From NCBI RefSeq assembly GCF_001613405.1, contig NZ_BDCH01000001.1:1-64000 (forward strand): a stretch of 64,000 bases of DNA, given 5' to 3'. Under the pieces are notes generated by a model. It was given only the letters and a program-made list of their open reading frames with translations. It was not told where the DNA came from and made no database searches. This stretch comes from Nocardia crassostreae (GTDB taxonomy: Bacteria; Actinomycetota; Actinomycetes; Mycobacteriales; Mycobacteriaceae). This document shows, piece after piece, positions 16,257-25,076 of the stretch (within the stretch, counting starts at the first letter, position 1; each line of letters begins with the position of its first letter). A program made the translations under genes and the position numbers.

Positions 16257-17425
16257 TGTGTCCCCCTCCGGTCGTCCCGTCGCACCAGCGCGAGGCCATT
16301 GGCCGCCGCCACGCCCGTCCACGCGACGGCCGCCGCGAGGCCCGCGCCGAGCGCGCCCAGGGATCCGACGGTGCCGAGCGAAACAGCCAGCAGCACAATG
16401 GCTCCCACGATCGCTATGGCGGACGCGATGACCTGCATCCCGCGCAGGATGAGCTGCACTCCGACCACGGTCGCGACGCACATGGCGACGGCCGCGACGG
16501 ATGCGGCGGCCACCACCGCCGGATCGAACCGGAAGTCCGGCCAGATCCGGTGGCCGAACCCGAGGAGGAAGGCCGCCACCAGCACCGCGCCCAGCGCTCC
16601 GGCGCCCACCCCGGCCATGGTCAGCAATCGTTCCCGACGCTGAGCGGCGGCATTGTGGGCGGCCTGGATCAATGCCACCACCGGCAGATACAGATAGGTG
16701 ATGCCGGTCAGCGGGCGCACGATGGCCTGGTACTGCCCGGCCTCGTCGAGGCCCGCCAGCGCCGACAGCGCGTAAGTATCGGCCCACGACATGGCGAACG
16801 CGGTGCCCGATACCGCCAAACCGGGTAGCCAGTAACGGCGGGTGTCGCGCCAGAGCTCCCAGCGCGGCCGCGGCGGCATGCCGGGACGGCCGAACAGCGT
16901 CGCGCTGGCCACCGCGCCGAGCATGGACGCCAGCGCCGAGCCGCCGAAACTGCCCGCGATGGAACCGAGTTTGGGCGCGTTCTGCCAGACGATATTGTGC
17001 CGGGTGGAGGACTGCTCGTCACCGCGCTGCGCCGCCGCCGACGCATGCGCCCGGCCGCCGACGACCAGGAGCGCGGAGGCGAACGCGGCGGCGCACACAT
17101 AGCCCAGCGGCACGCCCGCCACACCGAACACGCACGACACCGCGATTCCGGCCAGGCAGGCCAGCGTGCTGATCTCGACGGCCTGCTCCCGCAGCGCCGC
17201 CCGCAGATCCGGGTCGACATCGGTGCGCAGCGAGGCATTGATCGCCCCGAGATCGCCGAACTGCAAGGCCGCCTGAATGACCGACAGACCCAGCGCGACC
17301 ATGCCGAATCCGCGAATGCCCAGATTGTTCGGCAGGAAATAGAACTGGGCCACGGCCAGGGACCCGGTGAGGGCGACGACGCCGACATAGGTCCGCAGCG
17401 AGATCCGGGTGGTCTGCAGGCTCAT
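16253..17425 (-). CDS. Wzx-like polysaccharide flippase
   Basis: A 390-residue integral membrane protein with 10-12 hydrophobic segments (for example VGVVALTGSLAVAQFYF, LACLAGIAVSCVFGVAG, AIAIVGAIVLLAVSLGTVGS). It shows the overall pattern of the MOP/PST family: paired helices, short cytoplasmic loops rich in Arg, and a mid-protein restart (YWLPGLAVSGTAFAMSWADTY). It would move lipid-linked repeat units across the membrane for polymerisation. ATG 17425 overlaps the upstream glycosyltransferase stop as ATGA. The family assignment rests on topology and context, because sequence motifs are weak. Confidence 0.74.
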   Translation of the reverse strand: MSLQTTRISLRTYVGVVALTGSLAVAQFYFLPNNLGIRGFGMVALGLSVIQAALQFGDLGAINASLRTDVDPDLRAALREQAVEISTLACLAGIAVSCVFGVAGVPLGYVCAAAFASALLVVGGRAHASAAAQRGDEQSSTRHNIVWQNAPKLGSIAGSFGGSALASMLGAVASATLFGRPGMPPRPRWELWRDTRRYWLPGLAVSGTAFAMSWADTYALSALAGLDEAGQYQAIVRPLTGITYLYLPVVALIQAAHNAAAQRRERLLTMAGVGAGALGAVLVAAFLLGFGHRIWPDFRFDPAVVAAASVAAVAMCVATVVGVQLILRGMQVIASAIAIVGAIVLLAVSLGTVGSLGALGAGLAAAVAWTGVAAANGLALVRRDDRRGTQ

Positions 17426-18438
17426 ACGCGCCAGACCGCGAGCGCATTCTTCATCAGATGGCGGGCCTTGGCGTCGCCGGGATGGCGGGCCCCGCGCACC
17501 AGGGCGCGCGCGGCGAGCCCGGCCGTGAAGGTGGTGCGCCAGGCCAGCCGCGTGAGCGCGCGCGGCTGGAATTGCCGCACGTAGTAGTCGTAGAGGTGGC
17601 GTCCCCACATCGTGCTGATATCGATGGGCTCGGCCGGGGTGGTCGTCGACGGGGGCTCGACGGCCGGAATGTCTTCGGGGGCAGCCGCATCCGGCTGCTC
17701 CTCGGACACCGGGACGTCCTGCCCCGAACCGCCCACTTCGTGGAAGGCGCGAACACCGGCCAGCACCTTGATCTTCAGGCCCGCGTCGAGCACGCGCTGG
17801 CAGTATTCGGTGTCGTCGGCGTACAGGAAGTACCGCTCGGTGAACACCCCGACCTTGTCGATGGTCGTGCGCGGCATCAGCATGACGCAGCCCGACGACC
17901 ACTCCACGTACTGGTCCTCGTCGGCGTGGCGGCTCAGGAACAGGTGCCGTCCGCGCAGCAGCGCCGACGTGGGGAACAGGCGCGACAGCCCCGAATAGTG
18001 CGTGAACAGCGGCCACAGCCGGGGCTGGCGACCGGCCGAGATCACGCTGATCTCGTCTCCGCCGTACACCAGCGGGGTGACCAGCCCCAGGTCCGGTTCC
18101 GTCGCGACCGCGGCGCGCAGGGCCGCGATGCCCTCGAGGGTGAAGCGGGCATCCGGGTTGATGAGCAGAATGTCGTCGTCACCCGACCGGGAGATAACGT
18201 CATTGGCGGCCACCGCGAACCCGGGATCCTCGGGGACCAGGATCAGCTCGTCGATGAGGCCGTCGGCGGCCAGCTGCTTCAGCACGCCGGGCGTCTTGGT
18301 ATCGGTGGATCCGTTGTCGCGCAGCCGGATTCGAATATCCGGCCCGCGATCGGCGAACGGGCGCAGACAGCCCGCGATCTGATGGGCGGAATTGAACGTC
18401 ACGATGGCGATCGTGAGCGGGCGCGCCGGGCTCATCAC
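17422..18438 (-). CDS. GT2-family glycosyltransferase (rhamnosyl-type)
   Basis: A 338-residue cytoplasmic GT-A enzyme: LTIAIVTFNSAHQIAGCL at the nucleotide-binding start, LRDNGSTD, GFAVAANDVI, the metal-binding DILLINPDARF, and VEWSSGCVMLMPRTTIDKVGVFTERYFLYADDTEYCQRV, a block typical of rhamnosyl/galactofuranosyl-type GT2 enzymes. A Pro/Glu/Ala-rich insert (about residues 228-262) precedes a basic C-terminal helix region that may touch the membrane. Two tandem ATG codons at 18438 and 18435 overlap the preceding gene. Donor and acceptor are unknown. Confidence 0.86.
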   Translation of the reverse strand: MMSPARPLTIAIVTFNSAHQIAGCLRPFADRGPDIRIRLRDNGSTDTKTPGVLKQLAADGLIDELILVPEDPGFAVAANDVISRSGDDDILLINPDARFTLEGIAALRAAVATEPDLGLVTPLVYGGDEISVISAGRQPRLWPLFTHYSGLSRLFPTSALLRGRHLFLSRHADEDQYVEWSSGCVMLMPRTTIDKVGVFTERYFLYADDTEYCQRVLDAGLKIKVLAGVRAFHEVGGSGQDVPVSEEQPDAAAPEDIPAVEPPSTTTPAEPIDISTMWGRHLYDYYVRQFQPRALTRLAWRTTFTAGLAARALVRGARHPGDAKARHLMKNALAVWRV

Positions 18439-19577
18439 CGCACCGCCCGGCCCGCGGCGGCCGATTCGAGGATGTCGAGAATCTGCTTCTCGTAGCGTGC
18501 GAGCGAAAACCGCTCCAGCACATCGCGTTGTCCCGTCATGGCCAGTCTCCTCGACTCCTCGGGGTGGGTCGCCGCCCAGCTACAGCATCGAGCCAGGGCG
18601 CGGTGATCGTTACTGGGGAAGGTGAGCCCGGTGCGGCCGTCGAGGAGGATCTCGGTGAGGCCCTGGACCTCGGAGACCACCGTCAGCACTCCGGCGGCGA
18701 GGCTTTCGGCGGCCACCGTGCCGAAGGGTTCGATCCGCGACGGCACCACCGCGATATCGGTGCGCCCCAGCACCGGCCGGATATCGGCGTGGAAACCGGC
18801 GAACTCGACCCGGTCGGCGACACCGAGTTCCTTGGCGAGGTCCCGCAATTCGCGCTCGAACCACTCGTAGCCGTCGAATACGGCGCCGACCAGCGTCAGG
18901 GTCGCGTCCGTCCCGTCCGCGGCGAGTTCGGCCAGCGCCCGCACCGCGACATCCTGGCCCTTGCGGGGACTCAACCGGCCGATCACCGTTAACCGCAAGG
19001 AATTTCGTCCTGAATCTTCTCGATCGACGTGGTAGTCGGACCAGTCCTTGCCGTTGTAGACGACCAGCAGCCGATCGCGCACCGGCGCGACGACCGATGC
19101 GATCTCGTCGCGGGTGGAGGCGCTGTTGCAGGCGATCACGTGCGCGGCCAGCAGCGGAGCATTGATCACGGTCCGCACCGCCCGGGGCAGTTGGGGTTCG
19201 GCCTCGCGGACATGCACCACCACGCGGCGGCGATGCAGCCGGGCGGCCACGATCCACCACGGCTGCACAATCGTATTGACGTACACCACATCCGGATCGA
19301 TCGATCGCAGCAGCCGGGCGATGAGCACGAGCCCGGCCAGCACGGTGCGGAGCAGCCGGAGAAAGCCCTGGGGGCGCAGATCGGATTTGCGCAGCACTCC
19401 CACGTCAGCCACGATCACGGTCGCGCCGGACTCTCGCATCCGATCCACCAGCGACCCGTCCACCGGAACGACCGCGGTCACCGTATGCCCGGATCGCACC
19501 AGGGCGTCCAGCGCCAGCAGCGCCATGCGGTCCGCGCCGTACAGTTCGGCCGAGGGGTGGGTGAGCAGCACCTTCAC
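18435..19577 (-). CDS. GT4-family glycosyltransferase
   Basis: A 380-residue GT-B enzyme. It opens VKVLLTHPSAELYGADRMALLALDALVRSGH (glycine-rich acceptor-side loop) and has the donor-side pattern LTVIGRLSPRKGQDVAVRALAEL, FAGFHADIRPVLGRTDIAVVPSRIEPFGTVAAESLAAG with the E-x7-E motif, and EVQGLTEILLDGRTGLTFP. GTG 19577 overlaps the stop of the next upstream glycosyltransferase (GTGA), showing tight coupling. It adds one sugar of the polysaccharide repeat on the cytoplasmic side; specificity cannot be stated. Confidence 0.88.
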   Translation of the reverse strand: MKVLLTHPSAELYGADRMALLALDALVRSGHTVTAVVPVDGSLVDRMRESGATVIVADVGVLRKSDLRPQGFLRLLRTVLAGLVLIARLLRSIDPDVVYVNTIVQPWWIVAARLHRRRVVVHVREAEPQLPRAVRTVINAPLLAAHVIACNSASTRDEIASVVAPVRDRLLVVYNGKDWSDYHVDREDSGRNSLRLTVIGRLSPRKGQDVAVRALAELAADGTDATLTLVGAVFDGYEWFERELRDLAKELGVADRVEFAGFHADIRPVLGRTDIAVVPSRIEPFGTVAAESLAAGVLTVVSEVQGLTEILLDGRTGLTFPSNDHRALARCCSWAATHPEESRRLAMTGQRDVLERFSLARYEKQILDILESAAAGRAVR

Positions 19578-20665
19578 AACGCTGCCTTCAGCGTGCGAGA
19601 GTAGCTGTCCAGCACCAGCTTCCACGTATACCCCTGCTGCTGGCGGTCGAAGGCGGCGGCGCCGAGCCGGTCCTGCAACGCCCGATCGGACAGCACCGCG
19701 CGCAGCCCTTCGGCAATGGAGTGCGGGTCCGGTGCGACGAATCGCCCGGCATCGCCGAGCACCTCGCGGTTGTAGACGGTGTCCCGCGCCACCACCGGCG
19801 CGCCGCAGGCCATGGCCTGCACGAGTGCGGGATTGGTGCCGCCGATGCTGTGCCCGTGGAAGTACGCGCCCGCGTTGTGCCACAGCGCGAACAGCTTCTG
19901 GTCGTCGCTGAGATGACCCAGCCAGCGGACGCCGGGATGCTCGGCCGCGAGCGCGCGGGCGCGCTCGTCGAGTTCGCCGCCGTAGCCGGAGGATCCGACG
20001 ATCACCACCGGCCAGTCCTTGCTCAATTCGCCTGCCGCATCGAAGAATTCGACCACCGTGTTCTCCGGGACGAACCGCGCCACCAGCAGCGCGTAACCTC
20101 GCCGCGGCAGCTCCGGCAGCGGATCGGGGGCGGCCGTCGAACCCCCGTACGGGATGAATTCGCTGGTGCGGCCGAACCCTTCGCGCCAGCGCCGGGCGAT
20201 CTCGTGTGAATCGCAGACAAGGGTATCGCCCCAGCGCGCGGTCAGCCGCGCACCGGCCCGGAACACCGCCTTGGCGGCGCGGCCCCATTTGGCGCGTTCC
20301 CATTCGATCCCGTCGACATTGACGACGGTGGGGATGCCGCGGGCGGCCAGGAACGGCAGCCAGAAACCATTGGCCACGTTCATGATCAGCGCGACGTCCG
20401 GTCGCTGCCGGGCCGCGTGCAGGCACGAGGTGAGCCCGTAGGACAGGGTGCTGAGCGATTTGGATTCCACGCCCGGCGTGACGACCCGGACGATGCGGGG
20501 GTCGCGGGCCGGATCGTCGGCTACGGTCGCGCCCCGGCGCCCGTAGACCGTCACCTCCCACCCCTCGTCCGCGAGATGTGGAACCAAACGCCGCACCAGC
20601 GTTTCGAATCCCCCGTAGTAACTCGGATACCCCCGTGTGCCGATAACGGCGACTCTTCTCGGCAT
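19574..20665 (-). CDS. DUF1972/GT4 glycosyltransferase, first gene of the operon
   Basis: A 363-residue GT-B enzyme beginning RRVAVIGTRGYPSYYGGFETLVRRLVPHL, the hallmark of the DUF1972 rhamnosyltransferase-like group. The donor half shows YALLVARFVPENTVVEFFDA, VRWLGHLSDDQKLFALWHNAGAYFHGHSIGGTNPALVQAMACGAPVVA and DTVYNREVLGDAGRFV. ATG 20665 is preferred over 20689 because GGGAGGA lies eight bases before it. It is the promoter-proximal member of eight minus-strand genes (down to 12117) joined by 4-7-base overlaps, or 31 bases at the last junction, and is divergent from the Wzz/kinase gene. Confidence 0.88.
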   Translation of the reverse strand: MPRRVAVIGTRGYPSYYGGFETLVRRLVPHLADEGWEVTVYGRRGATVADDPARDPRIVRVVTPGVESKSLSTLSYGLTSCLHAARQRPDVALIMNVANGFWLPFLAARGIPTVVNVDGIEWERAKWGRAAKAVFRAGARLTARWGDTLVCDSHEIARRWREGFGRTSEFIPYGGSTAAPDPLPELPRRGYALLVARFVPENTVVEFFDAAGELSKDWPVVIVGSSGYGGELDERARALAAEHPGVRWLGHLSDDQKLFALWHNAGAYFHGHSIGGTNPALVQAMACGAPVVARDTVYNREVLGDAGRFVAPDPHSIAEGLRAVLSDRALQDRLGAAAFDRQQQGYTWKLVLDSYSRTLKAAL

Positions 20666-20790
20666 GTGGCAGTCCTCCCATCGACCCACACCGATTTCGA
20701 ATGAATTTACGGCGGCCGGTGGTAGCGCGCAATGTAAACCGTGCGATTACCTCTCTGGCGCTACACTTTCCGCAACAGTTAGGGGGACGC

Positions 20791-22107
20791 ATGAACGGGT
20801 GGATCAAACGCGTAGCAGGACTGGTCCGGCCCGCCTGGCTGTTGGCCGTCGGCGCCGGACTGCTCGGCGGACTGTTCGGGTTGGCGGCCTCGCTGGCCGC
20901 AACCCCCCAATACGAAGCCCATGCTACGCTGTATGTTTCGACCAAGGCGGGCCCGGAGGTAGCCAATGCCAGCTACCAAGAGCCCGGCGCCTCACAGCAA
21001 TTGGCATTGTCGCTGGCGAAATTGCTGAAAACCGAGGTCGTCGCCGAACGCGTGGTGCGCAGTCTGCACCTGGACACCTCACCCAGCGGCCTGGCGAGCA
21101 ATATCTCCGCAACGGTGCAGCCCGAAACCGTCCTCATCGATATCACCGTCACCGACTCCGCACCCGAGTCCGCCCGCGAGATAGCCAATACCCTGGCCTT
21201 CGAATTCGCCGACTACGTCGAGGAACTCAACCGGACCTCGGTCGCCATGCTCCCCGCCGCGCAGGTCAGCCTCATCCAACCGGCCCTCGCGCCGTCCACG
21301 CCGGTGTCCCCGAACACCACGCGCAATATCGGCCTGGGCGTGCTGGGCGGACTCCTGGCGGGCATTGCCGCGGCCAACCTCCGCGACCGTGCCGACCGCA
21401 GCCTCCGCGACGCCCGCACGCTCCGCGAGGTCGTCGGCGCCCCCACCCTCGGCGCCATCCCGCCCGCCCGCACGCGCCGCGGCGGACCCCTGCCCCTGGT
21501 CACCGGAGATCACCGAGTTTCCGAGGCCTACAAGCGAGTTCGAACGAATGTCACCCAAGCGCTGGCCGACAGCCCCTCCCGACTGGTCGCCGTGGTCAGT
21601 GCCGAACCGGCCGAAGGCAAGACGACCACGGCGGCGGGCCTGGCCGTGACTCTCGCCCAGGCCGGGCACCGCGTCGCCGTGGTGGACGCCGACCTGCGCC
21701 ACCCCGCCCTCACCGAACACCTCGCGCTGATGAACGAACCCGGCCTGACCGATTTCCTCCAGCGCGCCACGGACGGACTCCCCGTCCGCCCCCTCCAGGC
21801 CATGCCCGCGGTCGACATACTGCCCGCAGGCCACAAGACCCTCGAGCCCAGCGAACTGCTCGCCTCCGAAAAGGCCGCCGACCTCTGGTCCACCCTCGCC
21901 AAGCACTACGACTACGTCGTCATCGACACCCCCGCCGCCCTCCCCTACACCGACGCCACCCTCATAGCCACCCGCGCCGACGCCACCATCCTGGTGGCCC
22001 GCCACGGCCGCACCAACCCCACCAGCCTGGAATCGGCCATCGCCGACCTCCGCACCGCCGACACCACACTCCTCGGCTCGGTCTTCACCTGCGCCCCACC
22101 TGAATGA
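20791..22107 (+). CDS. Fused Wzz chain-length protein and BY-kinase (CpsC-CpsD type)
   Basis: A 438-residue regulator of polysaccharide chain length and export. Residues 1-200 are a Wzz domain with two membrane helices (LLAVGAGLLGGLFGLAASLAA, and GLGVLGGLLAGIAAANL after VSPNTTRN). Residues about 240-438 are a P-loop kinase: Walker A SAEPAEGKTTTAAGLA, Walker A' VAVVDADLRHPALTEHL, and YDYVVIDTPAALPYTDATL as Walker B. The C-terminus (LLGSVFTCAPPE) lacks the tyrosine cluster that BY-kinases normally autophosphorylate, so its regulation must differ. ATG 20791 follows AGGGGGA; the frame is open to 20701. Confidence 0.88.
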   Translation: MNGWIKRVAGLVRPAWLLAVGAGLLGGLFGLAASLAATPQYEAHATLYVSTKAGPEVANASYQEPGASQQLALSLAKLLKTEVVAERVVRSLHLDTSPSGLASNISATVQPETVLIDITVTDSAPESAREIANTLAFEFADYVEELNRTSVAMLPAAQVSLIQPALAPSTPVSPNTTRNIGLGVLGGLLAGIAAANLRDRADRSLRDARTLREVVGAPTLGAIPPARTRRGGPLPLVTGDHRVSEAYKRVRTNVTQALADSPSRLVAVVSAEPAEGKTTTAAGLAVTLAQAGHRVAVVDADLRHPALTEHLALMNEPGLTDFLQRATDGLPVRPLQAMPAVDILPAGHKTLEPSELLASEKAADLWSTLAKHYDYVVIDTPAALPYTDATLIATRADATILVARHGRTNPTSLESAIADLRTADTTLLGSVFTCAPPE

Positions 22108-22108
22108 C

Positions 22109-22156
22109 ACCGGGCCGACATCGTTTGTGAAAGTCTACGAAAACGGGGGGCCCGGT
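22109..22156 (+). terminator. Weak inverted repeat after the Wzz/kinase gene
   Basis: ACCGGGCC (22109-22116) and GGCCCGGT (22149-22156) are perfectly complementary but separated by 32 bases, directly after the stop codon. There is no U-tract, so it may be only a stabilising 3' hairpin. Confidence 0.25.
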
Positions 22157-22248
22157 CCCGGGGATCTTCAGGGTTTCCGCCGCTAGCTGCTACCGCCCGA
22201 TTGGCTGTGTACTCCTTCACACAAGTTTCATTTGACAAGGGAGTTCTC

Positions 22249-22746
22249 GTGGCCATCCAAGAAGTGAGCATCCAGGAGCTCGAACACGCCTGGCTGGACG
22301 AAGCGATCAAGTTGGCCACCGACAGCGTGGCGAATGGCGGCGGGCCGTTCGGTGCCTTGATCGTGAAGGATGGCGAGGTCGTGGCGCTCGGGAACAACCA
22401 GGTCACCGCGACCCTGGATCCGACCGCACACGCCGAGGTGAGCGCCATGCGGGCCGCCTGCAAGGTGCTGAACACCTTCTCGCTGGAGGGTTGCGTGCTC
22501 ATCACCTCGTGTGAACCGTGCCCGATGTGCCTGTCCTCCGCGCTGTGGGCGCGCGTCGACCGGATCGTCTACGCCGCCGATCGCCACGATGCCGCGGTCG
22601 CCGGGTTCGACGATCTGAAGTTCTACGACCTGTTCGAGAAGAAGCCCCGCGAGCTGTGGCCGACGCCGGTCGATCAGCTGGACCTGCCGAACCGGACCGC
22701 CCCGTTCGACGCCTGGTTGGCCAAGACCGACCGCATCGACTACTGA
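22249..22746 (+). CDS. guaD: Guanine deaminase (CDA-fold nucleoside/base deaminase)
   Basis: Hydrolytic deamination, most likely guanine to xanthine, in the cytoplasm. The 165-residue protein has the zinc sites of the cytidine-deaminase fold: HAEVSAMRAAC (His ligand, catalytic Glu) and CEPCPMCLSSALWARVDRIVYAADRHDAA. The C-terminal extension FDDLKFYDLFEKKPRELWPTPVDQLDL is typical of bacterial GuaD rather than TadA. GTG 22249 with AAGGGAG eleven bases upstream is chosen over TTG 22201. The next genes, a transporter, a PucR-like regulator and a molybdenum hydroxylase, fit purine or N-heterocycle catabolism. Confidence 0.86.
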   Translation: MAIQEVSIQELEHAWLDEAIKLATDSVANGGGPFGALIVKDGEVVALGNNQVTATLDPTAHAEVSAMRAACKVLNTFSLEGCVLITSCEPCPMCLSSALWARVDRIVYAADRHDAAVAGFDDLKFYDLFEKKPRELWPTPVDQLDLPNRTAPFDAWLAKTDRIDY

Positions 22747-22758
22747 GAATTCGCCGGA

Positions 22759-23631
22759 CTACCGCGCCGGCGCCATATCCCTCGACCGCCGGGCCAGGAG
22801 CGCCGCGGCCACGGCGGCGGGGAAGAACATGATGATGCCGTAGATCGCGCCCGGGATCGCCATGGTCTCGTTGTCCAGGACCGAGACGGCGACGGCAATG
22901 GCCAGGGTGGCGTTGTGGATGCCGATCTCCATGGCCGAGGCGATGGACTGCCCGGTATCGATCCGGAACAGGCGCGGCACGAAGTACCCGATGGTCAGGC
23001 TGAGGATCGACAGCAGCAGCGCGATTCCGCCGAGCTGCCCGATATGGTCCAGCAGAGTGTCGAACTCGCTGATGACGGCGGCCAGGATGACCAGCACCAG
23101 CACCACCACCGAGGCGATCTTGACCGGCGTGCGCATGCGCTCGGCGAAGGCGGTGAAGCGCCGCCGCACCCACATGCCGATCGCGACCGGCACCAGCACA
23201 ATGGCGATGACCTGCAGGAACTTGCCCGGTTGCAGTCCAATGCCCGCGCCGTCGTCCAGGAACGCGGCAATGGACAGGGTCACCACGATCGGCATGGTGA
23301 AGACCGCCAGCACCGAATTGATCGCCGTCAGCGTGATGTTCAAGGCCACGTCCCCGCCCGCGACATGACTGAACAGATTCGCCGAGGTGCCGCCCGGCGA
23401 GGCGACCAGCAGCATCATGCCCACCGCCAGCGCGCCCTCGAGCCCGAACGCGTACACCAGGCCCAGGCACAGCAGCGGCAGCACCACGATCTGGCAGACC
23501 AGCGCCACCGCGGCGGCCTTGGGATAGCGCAGCACGCGCACGAAATCCTCAACGGTCAGGGTCAGCCCGAGACCGAACATGACCAGGGCGAGAGCGAGCG
23601 GTAGGAATACCGCGAAAATCGAGGAACCCAT
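22759..23631 (-). CDS. BASS-family (bile acid:sodium symporter-like) transporter
   Basis: A 290-residue membrane protein with 8-10 helices. Family landmarks are FGLGLTLTVEDFVRVLRYPKAA near the N-terminus, LLVASPGGTSANLFSHVAGGDVALN (the conserved discontinuous helix), and GQSIASAMEIGIHNATLAIAVA in the second repeat. Substrates in this family are organic anions taken up with Na+; the ligand here is not known. ATG 23631 follows AGGAG. It is convergent with the deaminase and divergent from the PucR-type regulator, which may control it. Confidence 0.86.
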   Translation of the reverse strand: MGSSIFAVFLPLALALVMFGLGLTLTVEDFVRVLRYPKAAAVALVCQIVVLPLLCLGLVYAFGLEGALAVGMMLLVASPGGTSANLFSHVAGGDVALNITLTAINSVLAVFTMPIVVTLSIAAFLDDGAGIGLQPGKFLQVIAIVLVPVAIGMWVRRRFTAFAERMRTPVKIASVVVLVLVILAAVISEFDTLLDHIGQLGGIALLLSILSLTIGYFVPRLFRIDTGQSIASAMEIGIHNATLAIAVAVSVLDNETMAIPGAIYGIIMFFPAAVAAALLARRSRDMAPAR

Positions 23632-23799
23632 GCGAATCTCCTGAGGACGGTACGACCGGCGGTACCGGGCTACGCCGAATACTGACCGATTCCGGCGCCC
23701 GCGCGCTTGTGGTCGGCAATAAAGAACCTCGGCCGTATTGTGTCCGTCCACAACCCGCACGTGGCAAGGTGATCCCACGGAGGAAGATCGGACCGAGAG

Positions 23800-25017
23800 G
23801 TGCGCTTGGACAGGCAACTGGCGGCCCGTCCGCTGACCGTCAGCGGCCGACCGCTGGCCGATCGGCTGGCGCAAGGCACGCACATGATCGTGACCGCGAC
23901 CGTCGAGCATGTGAGCGCGCAGGTCGCCTTCTATCGCACCCTGCCGCCCGAGGCCATCCGCCGCGATGTCACCGCCATTGTCGGGCGCAATCTCGAACTG
24001 CTGGTCACCACGCTGCGCGAGGATCGCGATCTGCGCGCCGCCGAACTGGCGCCCATCGAACGCTCCGCGCGCCGCCGCGCCGAGGAGCGCGTCCCGCTCA
24101 CCGATGTGATCACCACGTATCACCTGGGCACGCAACTGTGGTGGCAGACCATTGTCGAATGGGCCGAGCCCGGTGATTCCGATGCCCTGGTGCGGGTGGG
24201 CGTCCTGCTGCAACGCCATCTGCAGGCGGTGACCCACGCCGTGCTGGCCGGATACGGCGCCGATCAGGCGCCGCTGCCGCCGCAGGATCACCACCGCCGC
24301 CAGCTCTATCGCGCCCTCACCACGGGCGCGGCGGTCGAGGACACCGCCCGCTCCCTGGGATTGGTTGTCGCGCCGCGCTATTGGGTGGTCGCGCTGCGGG
24401 TGGCGGCCCATCCGGACGAGCAGGTGCAGGGCGTGGACGCGACCGTCGCCTCGCGCCGCAAGACGCGCCGCCTGGAGTACGAGCTCGACTGGCTGGGCCG
24501 GGGCGAGACGCTGCACACGGTCACCGCCCAGGGCGGCTGCGCGCTCATCCCGGCGCCCGAGACCGCCGCCGCCGAATCCCGGTTCGATGAATTGGCAAGG
24601 CAGCTGGGCGATCTCGAACGGGCCGCGGGGGCCGCCACCCTGTGCGCGGTGGAACTCGCCGTCCCGCACGATATTCCGGCCGTGCACGCCGAGGTCGCCG
24701 AACTGCTGCGGGTGGCGGTGCGCTATCACCGCGATGCGGGGGTGGTCCGCTTCCGCGACCTGGCGCTGGAGTATCAGCTCACCCGCCCCACCCGGGTCTC
24801 GCACCTCAATGCCGCCGAACTGGCGCTGCGCCGGACGCTGGAAACCTATCTGGCGCACGATCTCAATACCACCGCCACCGCGGCGGCCCTGCACGTGCAC
24901 GCCAATACCGTGCTCTATCGCCTCCGCAAGATCACCGATCTCACCGGTCTGGACCCGGCCAAGACCCGCGATCTGCTGCGCATAGCCGCGGCGCTGGCCG
25001 CCACTCCGGATCGCTGA
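23800..25017 (+). CDS. PucR/CdaR-type helix-turn-helix regulator
   Basis: A 405-residue regulator. The N-terminal region is a helical sensory domain (RSBRD-like: VTAIVGRNLELLVTTL, RRRAEERVPLTDVITTYHLGTQLWWQTI), a GGDEF-like central domain follows (residues about 180-300), and the C-terminus carries the PucR-type HTH: TLETYLAHDLNTTATAAALHVHANTVLYRLRKITDLTGLDP. The GTG start at 23800 has GAGAG just upstream. PucR relatives sense purine-pathway metabolites. Placement between the BASS transporter and the molybdenum hydroxylase genes, which start 59 bases later in the same direction, suggests it controls one or both. Confidence 0.85.
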   Translation: MRLDRQLAARPLTVSGRPLADRLAQGTHMIVTATVEHVSAQVAFYRTLPPEAIRRDVTAIVGRNLELLVTTLREDRDLRAAELAPIERSARRRAEERVPLTDVITTYHLGTQLWWQTIVEWAEPGDSDALVRVGVLLQRHLQAVTHAVLAGYGADQAPLPPQDHHRRQLYRALTTGAAVEDTARSLGLVVAPRYWVVALRVAAHPDEQVQGVDATVASRRKTRRLEYELDWLGRGETLHTVTAQGGCALIPAPETAAAESRFDELARQLGDLERAAGAATLCAVELAVPHDIPAVHAEVAELLRVAVRYHRDAGVVRFRDLALEYQLTRPTRVSHLNAAELALRRTLETYLAHDLNTTATAAALHVHANTVLYRLRKITDLTGLDPAKTRDLLRIAAALAATPDR

Positions 25018-25076
25018 CGCACCGGACACTCGGCGTGTCGTAATGCCGTTTCGCTATCACTCGAGAGGATGGCGCC

